64,000 nt of DNA from Verrucomicrobiales bacterium (GTDB lineage: Bacteria; Verrucomicrobiota; Verrucomicrobiia; Limisphaerales; J093): assembly GCA_015075445.1 (NCBI GenBank), contig JABTUJ010000028.1:1-64000 (forward strand), written 5' to 3'. Both the position numbers and the translations under genes were made by a program. A model generated the notes under the pieces. That model was not told the DNA's origin, made no database searches, and saw only the letters and a program-made list of their open reading frames with translations. Positions 47,778-57,419 of the stretch are shown here, in pieces (the first letter of the stretch is position 1; every line of letters begins with the position of its first letter).

Positions 47778-48713
47778 ATGAATGCAGTCACCGGAATGAC
47801 AAGCAAGCCGAGTCCTGGCCGACGCCGCCTGCCGCGCTCCCTCAAGGAGCTCACGCCCAGCAACACGTTCGATCCGGGCGCGTTTTTCCGGGAGATGGTC
47901 TGGAAGCCGTTCCGTACCCGGCGCCAGGGACATCACCGGTTCTTCCGCCCGCCCAAACTGAGCGAGGGCGAGGTGGCGCTCACGTGGATCGGGCACGCCT
48001 CGTTCCTGATTCAATTCACCGACCTGAACGTGCTGGTCGACCCCAACTTCGCCAACTGGCTGTTCCTCCTCAAAAGGCTGCGTCGGGCCGGTCTGCACCT
48101 CAAGGATCTGCCCAGTGCCGAACTGGTCCTGCTCACCCACGCTCATTTCGATCACTTCCACAAGCCCACGCTCCGCCGCCTGCCGTCGCCCCGCATTGCC
48201 GTCGTGCCCTGGGGCGTGGCGGACCTGACCCGGGGCCTCGGGTTTGACCGGGTCCTCGAACTCGAGTGGTGGGAGAGCTTCACGCGGCACGGTCTCAAGG
48301 TGACCCTGACCCCGGCGAAGCATTGGGGCGCACGCACGCTCGGGGATCACCACCGCGGGTACGGCGGGTTCCTGCTCGAACACCAGGGGCGCCGCCTGTT
48401 CCATGCAGGCGACAGCGCCTACTTCGACGGTTTCAAGGAGATCGGCGACCGGTACGCCCCCGAGATCGCCTTGCTGCCCATCGGCGCCTACTACCCGGAA
48501 GGCATGCGCAACGTCCACCTTGGCCCTGACGACGCCGTCCAGGTCTTCCACGACCTCCGCGCGCGCTGGCTGGTCCCCATGCATTACGGCACTTTCCGCC
48601 TGTCCTTCGAGGACATGGAAGAGCCGCCGGCGCGGCTGCGCGACCTTGCCCAGGTAGCGGGCGTCGGCAATCACGTTCGCATCCTCGAGGAAGGGGTCCC
48701 GACGGTCTTCTGA
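47778..48713 (+). CDS. MBL-fold hydrolase, UlaG/NAPE-PLD-like
   Basis: 311 residues. LTWIGHASFLIQF and the metal site LLTHAHFDHFHKPTL are typical of the UlaG/phospholipase-D-like branch; other ligands are in PAKHWGAR, LFHAGDSAYFDG and VPMHYGTF. No signal peptide. It probably hydrolyses a lactone or phosphodiester in the cytoplasm. It starts 70 bases after the CBM protein gene, and the ThuA gene follows 49 bases downstream on the same strand. Confidence 0.85.
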   Translation: MNAVTGMTSKPSPGRRRLPRSLKELTPSNTFDPGAFFREMVWKPFRTRRQGHHRFFRPPKLSEGEVALTWIGHASFLIQFTDLNVLVDPNFANWLFLLKRLRRAGLHLKDLPSAELVLLTHAHFDHFHKPTLRRLPSPRIAVVPWGVADLTRGLGFDRVLELEWWESFTRHGLKVTLTPAKHWGARTLGDHHRGYGGFLLEHQGRRLFHAGDSAYFDGFKEIGDRYAPEIALLPIGAYYPEGMRNVHLGPDDAVQVFHDLRARWLVPMHYGTFRLSFEDMEEPPARLRDLAQVAGVGNHVRILEEGVPTVF

Positions 48714-48762
48714 AGGCGGTTTTGGTGTCGCTTTCGGCCCGGCGCCCCGGCACAGTCGCGGC

Positions 48763-49746
48763 GTGAAACACTACGCATGCTTGACCGCCATCGTGGCGGC
48801 GTCCTTGTTCACCCAGGCCGCGGACTGGGCGTCGTTCGCCCCCAAGCCCGGCCCCGGCCAGGGTAAACACATCGTCTTCCTCGCCGGCGACGAGGAGTAC
48901 CGGTCGGAGGAAGCGCTGCCGATGCTGGCGGACATCCTTTCGCAGCGACACGGCTTCCGCTGCACCGTGCTGTTCTCGGTGAATCCGGCCGACGGCACCA
49001 TTGACCCGCTCAACCAGACCAACGTCCCGGGCATGCACCTGCTGGGCAGCGCCGACCTGGTCGTCTGCCAGTTCCGCTTCCGCGAACTCCCGGACGCGGA
49101 TATGGCGCACTTCGACAACTACCTGCGCGGTGGCAAGCCGATCATCGCCCTCCGCACTGCCACCCATGCCTTCAACTACACGCGCAACAAGCAGAGCCCC
49201 TACGCCAAGTGGGACTTCGCCAGCCGCGAGTGGCCGGGCGGATTCGGCCAGCAGGTGCTCGGCGAAACCTGGATCAACCACCACGGCGACCACGGCACCG
49301 AGGCCACGCGCGGTCTCATCGACGGCATCAACGCCAAACACCCCGTGCTGCGCGGTGTCCAGGACGTGTTTGGTCCCACCGATGTTTACGGCATCGTCCA
49401 CCTGCAACCCGCCGACCGCGTCCTCATGCACGGTCTGGTCCTCAAGGGCATGAAGCCGGACGACCCGCCCAACTGGCGCAAACCGCTCATGCCCCTGGTG
49501 TGGGTGCGCGATTACACCTGGCCCAACGGCGTGACCACCCGCGCCCTGACCTCGACCATCGGCGCCGCGTCCGACTTCGCCAGCGAAGATCTGCGCCGCC
49601 TGCTCGTGAACGCCTGCTTCTGGCTCACCCGCGTCGAGGTTCCCGCCAAGGCCAATGCCACCCCCGTGCGCGAGTTCAAACCCTCGTACTTCGGCTTCGG
49701 CAAGTTCATCAAGGGCGTCAAACCGTCCGACCTGGACATGCCGTGA
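48763..49746 (+). CDS. Exported ThuA-domain protein
   Basis: 327 residues, GTG start at 48763 with a short signal peptide (LTAIVAASLFTQAAD). The ThuA fold is shown by HIVFLAGDEEYRSEEALPML, a class-I glutamine-amidotransferase-like start, then IIALRTATHAFNY and VLGETWINHHGDHG. ThuA proteins are linked to trehalose and other disaccharide use, often beside Gfo/Idh enzymes; the reaction is not settled. It is followed after 16 bases by the glycosylase gene. Confidence 0.85.
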   Translation: MKHYACLTAIVAASLFTQAADWASFAPKPGPGQGKHIVFLAGDEEYRSEEALPMLADILSQRHGFRCTVLFSVNPADGTIDPLNQTNVPGMHLLGSADLVVCQFRFRELPDADMAHFDNYLRGGKPIIALRTATHAFNYTRNKQSPYAKWDFASREWPGGFGQQVLGETWINHHGDHGTEATRGLIDGINAKHPVLRGVQDVFGPTDVYGIVHLQPADRVLMHGLVLKGMKPDDPPNWRKPLMPLVWVRDYTWPNGVTTRALTSTIGAASDFASEDLRRLLVNACFWLTRVEVPAKANATPVREFKPSYFGFGKFIKGVKPSDLDMP

Positions 49747-49762
49747 GCCCGCGCGCGATCGT

Positions 49763-50452
49763 GTGATCGCCGCGTTGCGCGAGGCGTATCGGCGGATGCG
49801 CCGCCGGTTCGGGCACCAGCAGTGGTGGCCGGGGGAAACGCCCTTCGAGGTGTGCGTGGGCGCCATCCTCACGCAGAACACGAGCTGGGCCAACGTCGAG
49901 CGCGCCATCGCCAACCTCAAGTCGGCCGGCGTGCTCGAACCCCGGCGCCTGCTCGATCTGCCCGAACCCGAGCTGGCCCGGCTCCTCCGCCCGGCCGGCT
50001 ATTTCAACGTCAAGGCGCGCCGCCTCCGGGCCTTCCTCGCGGTCCTCGTCCACGACTTCCACGGCCGGCTCGAGACGCTGCTGGGCGGCCCGCTGCCCGT
50101 CGCCCGCACCCGGCTCCTTGCCATCCCCGGCATCGGACCCGAGACAGCCGACAGCATGCTCCTCTACGCGGGCGGACAACTGTCGTTTGTCGTGGATGCG
50201 TACACCCGCCGTATCTTTGCCCGGCATGGTTGGTGCCAGCCGGACGCGGACTACGACGAACTCCAACGTCTCTGCGAAGGTGGGCTCAATCACCTGCCCG
50301 CCCGCCGGCGCCTCGATTACTGGCAAGATTATCACGCCCAACTGGTCCGGGTGGGAAAGGACTACTGCCGCCCCCGGTCGCCCCGGTGTGAGGATTGCCC
50401 GCTCCGCCCCCTCCTGCCTGTGGCGATCACCCCCAACCCGGGAGTTTCATAG
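49763..50452 (+). CDS. HhH-GPD DNA glycosylase, MagIII-like
   Basis: About 229 residues from GTG 49763 (the next in-frame start is ATG 49796). The helix-hairpin-helix and catalytic Asp are in IPGIGPETADSMLLYA and VVDAYTRRIF. The Lys of endonuclease III (GxGxKTA) is replaced by Glu-Thr, as in the MagIII 3-methyladenine glycosylase group, so it is probably monofunctional with no lyase step. The C-terminal cluster motif shows three cysteines (CRPRSPRCEDC); the fourth Cys expected five residues later is absent. Base-excision repair in the cytoplasm. Confidence 0.85.
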   Translation: MIAALREAYRRMRRRFGHQQWWPGETPFEVCVGAILTQNTSWANVERAIANLKSAGVLEPRRLLDLPEPELARLLRPAGYFNVKARRLRAFLAVLVHDFHGRLETLLGGPLPVARTRLLAIPGIGPETADSMLLYAGGQLSFVVDAYTRRIFARHGWCQPDADYDELQRLCEGGLNHLPARRRLDYWQDYHAQLVRVGKDYCRPRSPRCEDCPLRPLLPVAITPNPGVS

Positions 50453-50454
50453 CC

Positions 50455-50531
50455 GCTGTAGGCGCCGACGTGAGGAGGCGTTGCGGGTCGGGGACGACGC
50501 CACCTCGCCTCCTCACGTCGGCGCCTACAGC
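50455..50531. terminator. Long perfect palindrome between convergent genes
   Basis: Arms of 26 bases (50455-50480 and 50506-50531, GCTGTAGGCGCCGACGTGAG...) are exact inverted copies with a 25-base loop. It is the paired form of the GTAGGCGCC repeat family and sits 3 bases after the glycosylase stop and 15 bases after the end of the convergent cytochrome gene, so it can stop transcription from both sides. Confidence 0.85.
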
Positions 50532-50546
50532 CTTGCAGGATCCGGC

Positions 50547-53500
50547 TCAGCGATGGGCGGGCACTTCGACCGGCGCCGTCCCTTCGAGGGATCGCAGGTA
50601 GTGCCAGATCGCTTCGAACTGCCGCGTGGCGTTCCCCTCGAGCACCTGTTGGATGGGCGTCGACCCATCCTCCGCGATGAAGCTCGGCATCATGGTGCCC
50701 GGACGCAGCCGCTGCGGATCGCGGATGTAGCGCCAGTAGTAGGCGGGCCGAAGCCGGTCGGTCACAAACGCGAAGTTGATCGTCGCTGTGTCGGGTCCGG
50801 CCAGCGCCGCCTGTCTGCCCACGTCGTGGCAGGAAACACAGCCGAAGCCGCCCTCGATGCCGGTCAATTGTCGTCCCGCGGCTGCCAGGGCGGGATTGGG
50901 ATCCGGGCGCGGCTCGGGTTGGTCCGGCACGCCATGCTGATGGGCGAGGCCGGTCGCCAATCCTGCGCTGTACGCCGGGAAGGCCGGCATGCGTCCCAGG
51001 ACCTCAGACCGCGTCCGGTACCCGAGTTCCCCGGTCAACAACCGCCGCAACCAGTCGGCGCGGAGCTTCTCTCCCGTCCAGGTCAGTTCGGGCCGGCCCA
51101 GGTGCACACTGCCCGCGCTGGCTTCCTCTTCGTCGTCGTACCCCGCGGACACCGCCGGCACCCGCGCCGCGGTCAGACGCGACCAAAGGTCCGGCTGCTC
51201 ATCGCGTGCGTGACAGGACAGGCACCGGAGTTCGACGATCTGCCGCTCTGCGAACTCGACCGGAGTTTCGCGGATAAGGGAAGCCAGGCCATCGTGGGCC
51301 GCGAAGATGCGCAGCGCCTCGCGTTGCGCCTCGGTGAAGCCGAAGTCGGGTGCCCTCCTTCGCTCGGTTCCAACATCGGCCACGCAGCCTCGTCGCCAGT
51401 CGGACTTCGCCAGACGCGCCAGCGGCGTCGCTTCAAGTCGGGACGTGCGGCCGGTCAGGGTGTGGCAGTTCAGGCAACCGGCGGTTTCGACCAGTTCGCT
51501 CCCCCGTCTGGCATCGCCGGGCACAGCCTCAGCCAGCTCAGGTGCTGCTTTGGATGAGGCGAGGAGAAACGCAGCGAGTGACGCCGCTTCCTCGGGACTT
51601 GACCCGAAGCGCGGCATTCGGGTCCAGCCGTGGTCGCGGTTGGGATCTTCGAGGAACTGGACCAGCGCCGCCGGGACCCACTTGGCCCGCACGTGGGCGA
51701 GGCTCAGCCGCGTATCGTCCGGCAACCGCGGTTCGCCTTCGAGGACATGACAGGCCACGCAGCCGAGGCGATCGAAGTGCGCGCGGCCGGCGGCGACGGC
51801 ATCTTCCGAAGCCGGGGGTGGTGACGCGCTCGAGGCTGGAGCTCTGAGATCAGCCAGAAAGGCGGCCAAGTCACGGGCGTCGCGCTCGATGGTCGCCGCC
51901 GACCCACTTAGCACGCGCGGCATGAGAACGTCCTCGCGCGATTCGGCAGGGTTGGGCAGGTATCCCGCCAGCCACGCCGCGTGCAGGCGGGACCCGATGC
52001 CGTCCAAGCCCGGGGCGTCGCGTTGCAGCTCCGGCGCGGCCCCGTCGGGCCAAGGGCTCTCGGGTTGGTGGCATCGCACGCACTGATGGCGCAGGAACAA
52101 CCCACGGCCTTCCCGCAGGCTTTCCCCCGCCTGCAGCGACGGGTTGTCGAGTTCATGGACGAACCCCGTGGGCGGGACCGGTTCCGGCGGTTGACCGGGT
52201 GTCGCCCACAGAAGGCGGAGCTCCGCGTCGTCGTGCCCGGGGCTGTCATAGACCAACTCGAACCAGTTGGGGCCGCGTCGGAGCGAGACCGGGGCGCTGG
52301 CCGTGCCGTCGAGTTGCGGGCCTTCGCCGCGGAGGACCTCGACGCCGTTGAGTCGCAAGGCGGCCGACCCATGTCCTTCGAGGTGGAAGGTGCGCTCGTC
52401 GTTCAGGACGACCTCCAGGTGCCCGCTCCAGGTGCTGCGAAAGCGGCCGGGCGAAAGAAAGGGCGTGGCGATGTGCCGCGCGGAACCACCAGCGCCGGCA
52501 AGCGCGCCTGCCGGTAATCGACGCGCCCCTGTCGCGATCCGGCCGAGCGCCGGAGTCCCACCCTCCGAAGCCTCGCCGACTTGATCCAGTCGTTCGATCC
52601 GTTGCACCAATCCGCGAGTTGCGTCCGTCAACTCCGCTTCATCCGCCTGATCGCGGACGAGTGCGTCGGCTCCCAGCACGTCGCGGCCCGGGCGCGCGCC
52701 CAGGCGATGCACGGTGTGGTGCACGAAGTTCTCGAAGGGCGTGCCGTCCGCCGCGCGCAGCCGGAACACCACGTGCATCTGCATCACCGGCGTCAGGCCC
52801 GGCAGTTCGAGAAAGACCGAACGTTGGTCGGCGGCGAGCGTGGCCGATTGGACCCGCAGGCGATCGCGGCCTTCGTGACCGTCCCGCTTGAGGTCCGGCG
52901 AGCCGTAGGTGGCGGTCCAGAGGTAATTCCAACAGGTGACGTCGTAGTTGCCCGGGTCGGTCGCGCTGGCGGGATCGAGCGGGTTGGTGAAGCCGAGGAT
53001 CAAGCCGTCCTGGGCGACTGCGAGGGCGTTGGGCAGGTGGAGCGGTTGGCCGGTGGCGCGCACGCGGTACACGCCGCCCGGCCGGGTCTTGTTGCCCGCC
53101 CACCCGTACAGACCGGCGATGTAGAGCTGGCCATTGCCCGGATGGAACACGCCGCGCATCACGCCGGTCTCAAACTCGAGCGGGAACCGCGTCACCCCGC
53201 CCTGCCGCACGCCGTCGACCGTCTCGGGCAGGACGAGCAGGATGTGTCCCATCCCGTACGAGATGGTGATGAGCTGCCCGGCCAGCGGACCCCAACGGTC
53301 GTCCGGCACCCAGCGATGACTCCCGCCCGAGCGGTCCACGAAGTTGTGCATCCAGACCAGGGGTTCGTCGTAGGTGGTGCGCCGGTCCGGGTTCCAGGCC
53401 CACTGATTCCCGTACCAGCCGCCGGGCTCGACCCAATTGAGGCGGTTGCCCGGCATCCAGTGGCCCTGGTTGTCCACGCAAGTCAGCTCGCCGTTCGGGC

Positions 53501-55751
53501 CCACCCCCAGCCCGTTCACCGCCCGGAAGCCACGGGCCACCACCTCGAGCCGCGACCCGTCCGGCGGCAGCTTCAACAACGTGCCGTGGTGGGGATGCAG
53601 CGCGGGCAACGCGTGCCGGGCGCACTTGAGGTAGTAGAAGTTCCCGTCGCGATCGGTCAGGAGATCAGTGGCGAACTCGTGGAAGTGCTCGCTCACCATG
53701 CAGTCATTGTTGAAGTTCTCGTACCAGTCGGCTTCGCCGTCCCCGTTCAAGTCGTGCAGGCGCGTGATCTGATCGCGACCCAGCACGTAGATCTGGTCCC
53801 GAACGATCTTCAACCCCAGCGGCTGGAAGAGCCCGGTGGCCACGCGTTGCCATGTGAGGTTGCCCAGATCGCCCGCCACCCCCTCCACCACCCACACGTC
53901 GCCGTTCCACGTGCACAAGGCCGCGCGGTTGTCGTCGGCGAAGAAATCCAGCCCGCCGAAGCGCAGCCACGACCGCCACGGGTTGTCGTCGGGGGTCGTC
54001 AAGGTGTCGATGGCATACGGACCGGTGCTGGTCCCCCGCTGGCCGCGGGTTGCCAGCTTCTCCGGCCAACGCGCTGGACCACCGCGGATGAACGGCGCCA
54101 GGTCGATGGGGGCCGGCGATTGGGCCATCTGCTCTGCCCACGTCCGCAGCGACCCGCGCGGCCCCCGCCCGAGCAACACCTTGAACCGTGCCGGGTTGGC
54201 CGAGGGTGCCAGGCGTAGACGCACATGACCGTCACCCGTGACCACCCAACGCGCGCCTTCCGGTGCACCGATGACCGCCAATCCCAACGCCTCCTCGCGG
54301 ACCACCCCGCCCGCCCGCAGCGCGATCTCGGCCGGGGTGAGTGCCCGGGCGTCGAGTCGCACCTCATCGAGGTCGCCCCGCAACCAGGGCGACGCCGGGA
54401 AGTTGGGGGCCGTGAACCCGAGGCGCACCTCGTGACCCGTGACTTTTCCGGCGGGGCGCAATACGGCGGAACCGTCGGCCTGGCCATCGACATACAGCGT
54501 CACGCGGCCGTCGTCGCGCGTCCAAGTCATGGCCACGTGATGCCATTGGCCATCCGCCACCGCGCGGCTCGAGCTCACCGCCCCCACCCACCCGACGTCG
54601 AACGTCAGCCGACCGCCCCGCACGAACAGCGCCTTGCCGTCGGGGACCCAATTCCCCGTGGGCGGGGCCAGGGCGAGAATCGTGCCGTCGTCGCTGGTGC
54701 GCACCCACGCCGACACCGAGAAGTCCGACTCAAGGAACTCGATGGGTGGCGCGCCGCGCAGAACTGCGAGGGCCTGCCCGTCAAAGTGCAGTCCCTTCCC
54801 GGAATGCCCGGTCGCCATCGGCCGCGCCCCGCGCAGCAACCACGCGCCCGTGCCGGCGCCCTCGGGTGGGGCCGTGTCCCCCTCGATCCGCTCGAAGGTC
54901 CACTGACCAATGCGCCCGGTTTCGGCGCGTGGAGACCCGGCGCTTGTCGCGGGGGTGGGAGGCGGCGGTGGTTCGAGCACCACCACGAGTTCGTTCGCCG
55001 GATCCTCCACGTTGCCGGGCGTGAGCCCATCGCGCGTCAAGACCCGGCTGCGCCAGCCGGCTTCGAAGGCCAGTTGCACCTCGTGGTCGTCGGTCGCAGA
55101 TCCCCGTTGGAAGTTGCGACTGAACACCGTCCAGTCCCCGGCGGTCTCCAGCCCGGGCATCTCCCAGAGTTCGCTGGACCCGACCGTGTAATGGAGCACG
55201 ACGCGGTCGCCGTGCAGGTAAAGGCCACGCCACTTGGCCCAACCCCGCGGCAACGGTCCGAAGGGATGTTCACGCGGATCCGTGTAGCGGCCCGCCTGTG
55301 CCCAGCCGGGTTGCATGGGATTGGTGAACGCCGCGCGCCCGGCGATCTGCGGATAGGCCCAGTGCTCGCCGTCGAACACGACGCCCTTGAGCGCCACGAA
55401 CTCGCCCGTCCAGCCCGCGGCGTAGCGCAGCAGGTCCGTGTCGAACAGCACGGCCGCCCCCGGCCCACCCGGCGCTTCAGGCGATGCCGGCAGCCGGATG
55501 GCGAGCCCTTTGTAGGCGATGTTCGTGCGGGGCGAAGGCGCTTCGATCGACGCGGTCAGAAATGGCCCGTAGTCCATGTCGACCCACGGTTTGCCGGTCA
55601 GGGGCGGCCGCGCGGAGGACTCCGCTGCCGCGAGCCGGATCGCGCCCGCCAGAATCACCAGCCAGACGAGAACTGCCAGGAGGAAGGACGAGGCTCGCGG
55701 TCCGGGACAGCCTGGTTCGCTCCCGGGGCACAATCGGTTCGCAGCGCGCAT
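50547..55751 (-). CDS. Giant exported five-haem cytochrome c / beta-propeller fusion
   Basis: About 1734 residues. A signal or anchor helix lies at about 22-42. Order: an N-terminal region (about 50-275), a LamG domain (about 282-470), a glucose/sorbosone-dehydrogenase-like six-blade propeller (about 597-900), a PA14-like domain (about 1100-1190), and a C-terminal string of c-type haem motifs: CVRCH (about 1222), CVACH (about 1329), CLNCH (about 1425), CLSCH (about 1510) and CVSCH (about 1637). Such proteins are frequent in Planctomycetes and Verrucomicrobia and are thought to oxidise sugars or alcohols at the membrane and pass electrons to the respiratory chain; the substrate is unknown. The ATG at 55751 gives the signal peptide. 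Uma2 lies 40 bases upstream on the same strand. Confidence 0.87.
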   Translation of the reverse strand: MRAANRLCPGSEPGCPGPRASSFLLAVLVWLVILAGAIRLAAAESSARPPLTGKPWVDMDYGPFLTASIEAPSPRTNIAYKGLAIRLPASPEAPGGPGAAVLFDTDLLRYAAGWTGEFVALKGVVFDGEHWAYPQIAGRAAFTNPMQPGWAQAGRYTDPREHPFGPLPRGWAKWRGLYLHGDRVVLHYTVGSSELWEMPGLETAGDWTVFSRNFQRGSATDDHEVQLAFEAGWRSRVLTRDGLTPGNVEDPANELVVVLEPPPPPTPATSAGSPRAETGRIGQWTFERIEGDTAPPEGAGTGAWLLRGARPMATGHSGKGLHFDGQALAVLRGAPPIEFLESDFSVSAWVRTSDDGTILALAPPTGNWVPDGKALFVRGGRLTFDVGWVGAVSSSRAVADGQWHHVAMTWTRDDGRVTLYVDGQADGSAVLRPAGKVTGHEVRLGFTAPNFPASPWLRGDLDEVRLDARALTPAEIALRAGGVVREEALGLAVIGAPEGARWVVTGDGHVRLRLAPSANPARFKVLLGRGPRGSLRTWAEQMAQSPAPIDLAPFIRGGPARWPEKLATRGQRGTSTGPYAIDTLTTPDDNPWRSWLRFGGLDFFADDNRAALCTWNGDVWVVEGVAGDLGNLTWQRVATGLFQPLGLKIVRDQIYVLGRDQITRLHDLNGDGEADWYENFNNDCMVSEHFHEFATDLLTDRDGNFYYLKCARHALPALHPHHGTLLKLPPDGSRLEVVARGFRAVNGLGVGPNGELTCVDNQGHWMPGNRLNWVEPGGWYGNQWAWNPDRRTTYDEPLVWMHNFVDRSGGSHRWVPDDRWGPLAGQLITISYGMGHILLVLPETVDGVRQGGVTRFPLEFETGVMRGVFHPGNGQLYIAGLYGWAGNKTRPGGVYRVRATGQPLHLPNALAVAQDGLILGFTNPLDPASATDPGNYDVTCWNYLWTATYGSPDLKRDGHEGRDRLRVQSATLAADQRSVFLELPGLTPVMQMHVVFRLRAADGTPFENFVHHTVHRLGARPGRDVLGADALVRDQADEAELTDATRGLVQRIERLDQVGEASEGGTPALGRIATGARRLPAGALAGAGGSARHIATPFLSPGRFRSTWSGHLEVVLNDERTFHLEGHGSAALRLNGVEVLRGEGPQLDGTASAPVSLRRGPNWFELVYDSPGHDDAELRLLWATPGQPPEPVPPTGFVHELDNPSLQAGESLREGRGLFLRHQCVRCHQPESPWPDGAAPELQRDAPGLDGIGSRLHAAWLAGYLPNPAESREDVLMPRVLSGSAATIERDARDLAAFLADLRAPASSASPPPASEDAVAAGRAHFDRLGCVACHVLEGEPRLPDDTRLSLAHVRAKWVPAALVQFLEDPNRDHGWTRMPRFGSSPEEAASLAAFLLASSKAAPELAEAVPGDARRGSELVETAGCLNCHTLTGRTSRLEATPLARLAKSDWRRGCVADVGTERRRAPDFGFTEAQREALRIFAAHDGLASLIRETPVEFAERQIVELRCLSCHARDEQPDLWSRLTAARVPAVSAGYDDEEEASAGSVHLGRPELTWTGEKLRADWLRRLLTGELGYRTRSEVLGRMPAFPAYSAGLATGLAHQHGVPDQPEPRPDPNPALAAAGRQLTGIEGGFGCVSCHDVGRQAALAGPDTATINFAFVTDRLRPAYYWRYIRDPQRLRPGTMMPSFIAEDGSTPIQQVLEGNATRQFEAIWHYLRSLEGTAPVEVPAHR

Positions 55752-55791
55752 CGCGCCGATTGGGCCACATCGAGGCGCGGGCGGAAAGGGT

Positions 55792-56373
55792 CTATTCCCA
55801 ATCCCACTCCTTGAACAGGTCCGCGACGGGATAGCGGAACCCGGGTAGCAGCGATCCGCCGTCCAACACGCCGCCGCTGCCGATGAGTTCGCGTCGGGTG
55901 AGCGCGTGGCACACTTCGACCTCTTGCTGATCAAGGTCCACGATCCAGGCGAGTTGGGTGCCGCTGCCAAAGAAATCCTTCAGCCGCTCGTTGATCTCGG
56001 CGCGGGTGTTGTTCTCAGACAGCACCTCGATGGCGAGGTCGGGCGCACCGGGGAAGAAGCGTTTCTCGTTCGGTTTGAAACCGAGCGCCACCAGGCGGGT
56101 CTTGGGCACGAAGGAGATGTCGGGAGCCCGGCAGTTGCGGTTGCACATCCAGAAGCCGGTGCTCGAGTCCAGCACCGCCCCCAGCCGGTGCGCGCGGTTG
56201 AAGGCCTCGATGGCGTAGAGCAGCCGCGTGCAGACGCGACCGTGAAACCAAGTGTTCTTCGGGCTCATCACCAGCTCCCCGTTGACAACCTCATGGCTAA
56301 ATCCGTCGTCCGGCAGCGCTTGCAGCTCCGCCTCCGACCAGACCTTCCGCGGGCTTTCGACACTGGCCTGCAT
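55792..56373 (-). CDS. Uma2-family (DUF820) nuclease-fold protein
   Basis: About 193 residues. The PD-(D/E)xK-type core is seen as FSHEVVNGELVMSP, CRAPDISFVPKTRL and PDLAIEVLSENN, followed by WIVDLDQQEVEV. The family is widespread in Cyanobacteria and other phyla and its biological role is not known; nuclease activity is inferred from the fold only. The ATG at 56373 fits the family start; the longer frame to 56466 runs into the divergent promoter region. Confidence 0.87.
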   Translation of the reverse strand: MQASVESPRKVWSEAELQALPDDGFSHEVVNGELVMSPKNTWFHGRVCTRLLYAIEAFNRAHRLGAVLDSSTGFWMCNRNCRAPDISFVPKTRLVALGFKPNEKRFFPGAPDLAIEVLSENNTRAEINERLKDFFGSGTQLAWIVDLDQQEVEVCHALTRRELIGSGGVLDGGSLLPGFRYPVADLFKEWDWE

Positions 56374-56509
56374 GGCGGTACGGTACACGCGCAGGCACGG
56401 ATGTCGATGACCGAGGGAGGGCGCCTTGCCGGCACCCGTCGAGAGAGCGGATGAGGCGGAGTCCAACTCCGGGGTTTATCGGGCGGCAGACATCGGTTAG
56501 AATCCGACC

Positions 56510-57283
56510 ATGCACCAGACCCCGGCCCCACCCGACCTCCGCGCGGCGTCGCCACCCGGGAGGCGGGATCCCGGCGCCTTCGCCGCCCTGACCGGCTTCA
56601 CGTTGATCGAGTTGCTGGTGGTGATCGCCATCATCGCCCTCCTCGCGGCGATGCTGCTGCCTGCGTTCAGCAAGTCCAAGGAGATGGGCCGCCGCGCCGT
56701 CTGCAAGAACAACCAACACCAGATCGTGCTCACCATGCTGATGTACTCGGGCGACTACCGGGGGCGGTTCCCCGACGGCAAACGCGACAATGCCTTCGAG
56801 CACTTCTCCTTCCTCCACTCGGACGTCTACGAGTACCTCCAGCGGGTCGGCGCGATGAGCACCAACGCCCTCCAGTGCCCGAACAAAAAGGACTGGTTCC
56901 GGCACGAGAGAAGCGTGGGCTACCGGCTGGGCTACTACTTCCTCTGGGGTCACCACACCGAACTGGACCCGCGCGACCGCAACGCCACTTACCGCGGCCC
57001 CGTCCCGTGGGATTCGCCGCAGCGCGACACCGACGACCCGACCTGGCCGATGATCGGCGACGTCATCGAGAAGGGGACGGCGAATCCGAACGTAACCTCC
57101 GCGCCCCACGGGCCCGCCGGTCCGGTGCGCAGCCCGGTGGGGCAATTGCCCGAGCCCGAGGCGATCCGCTCCCAGGGCGGGCACGTGGGGTTGTTGGACG
57201 GCTCAGTGAACTGGCGGTCGCAGCGGCTCATGAAGGAGCACTACGCCACCATCCCGCACGGCGACATCCGCGGGTATTGGTAG
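56510..57283 (+). CDS. Type II secretion-like pseudopilin with H-X9-DG-type tail
   Basis: 257 residues. The prepilin cleavage site is in LTGFTLIELLVVIAIIALLA, with cleavage after Gly and Glu at mature position 5. It is followed by a large globular domain with FPDGKRDNAF, CPNKKDWF and the C-terminal GHVGLLDGSVNW. Proteins of this class occur in many copies in Verrucomicrobia and Planctomycetes and are thought to reach the surface through the type II secretion / pilus machinery. Divergent from Uma2, with 136 bases between the starts. Confidence 0.88.
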   Translation: MHQTPAPPDLRAASPPGRRDPGAFAALTGFTLIELLVVIAIIALLAAMLLPAFSKSKEMGRRAVCKNNQHQIVLTMLMYSGDYRGRFPDGKRDNAFEHFSFLHSDVYEYLQRVGAMSTNALQCPNKKDWFRHERSVGYRLGYYFLWGHHTELDPRDRNATYRGPVPWDSPQRDTDDPTWPMIGDVIEKGTANPNVTSAPHGPAGPVRSPVGQLPEPEAIRSQGGHVGLLDGSVNWRSQRLMKEHYATIPHGDIRGYW

Positions 57284-57419
57284 CGAGAGCCCTCGAGACC
57301 CCCTGCCCCCCGGGCTTCAGGCGGCTGCGTGGCGAGCGACGGCGGACCCCCACGCCGGACTCCAGGCTTGCTGATCCTCGCGCCGCGTTGTACTTCAACC
57401 CGCTTTCGAACAAAACCGT

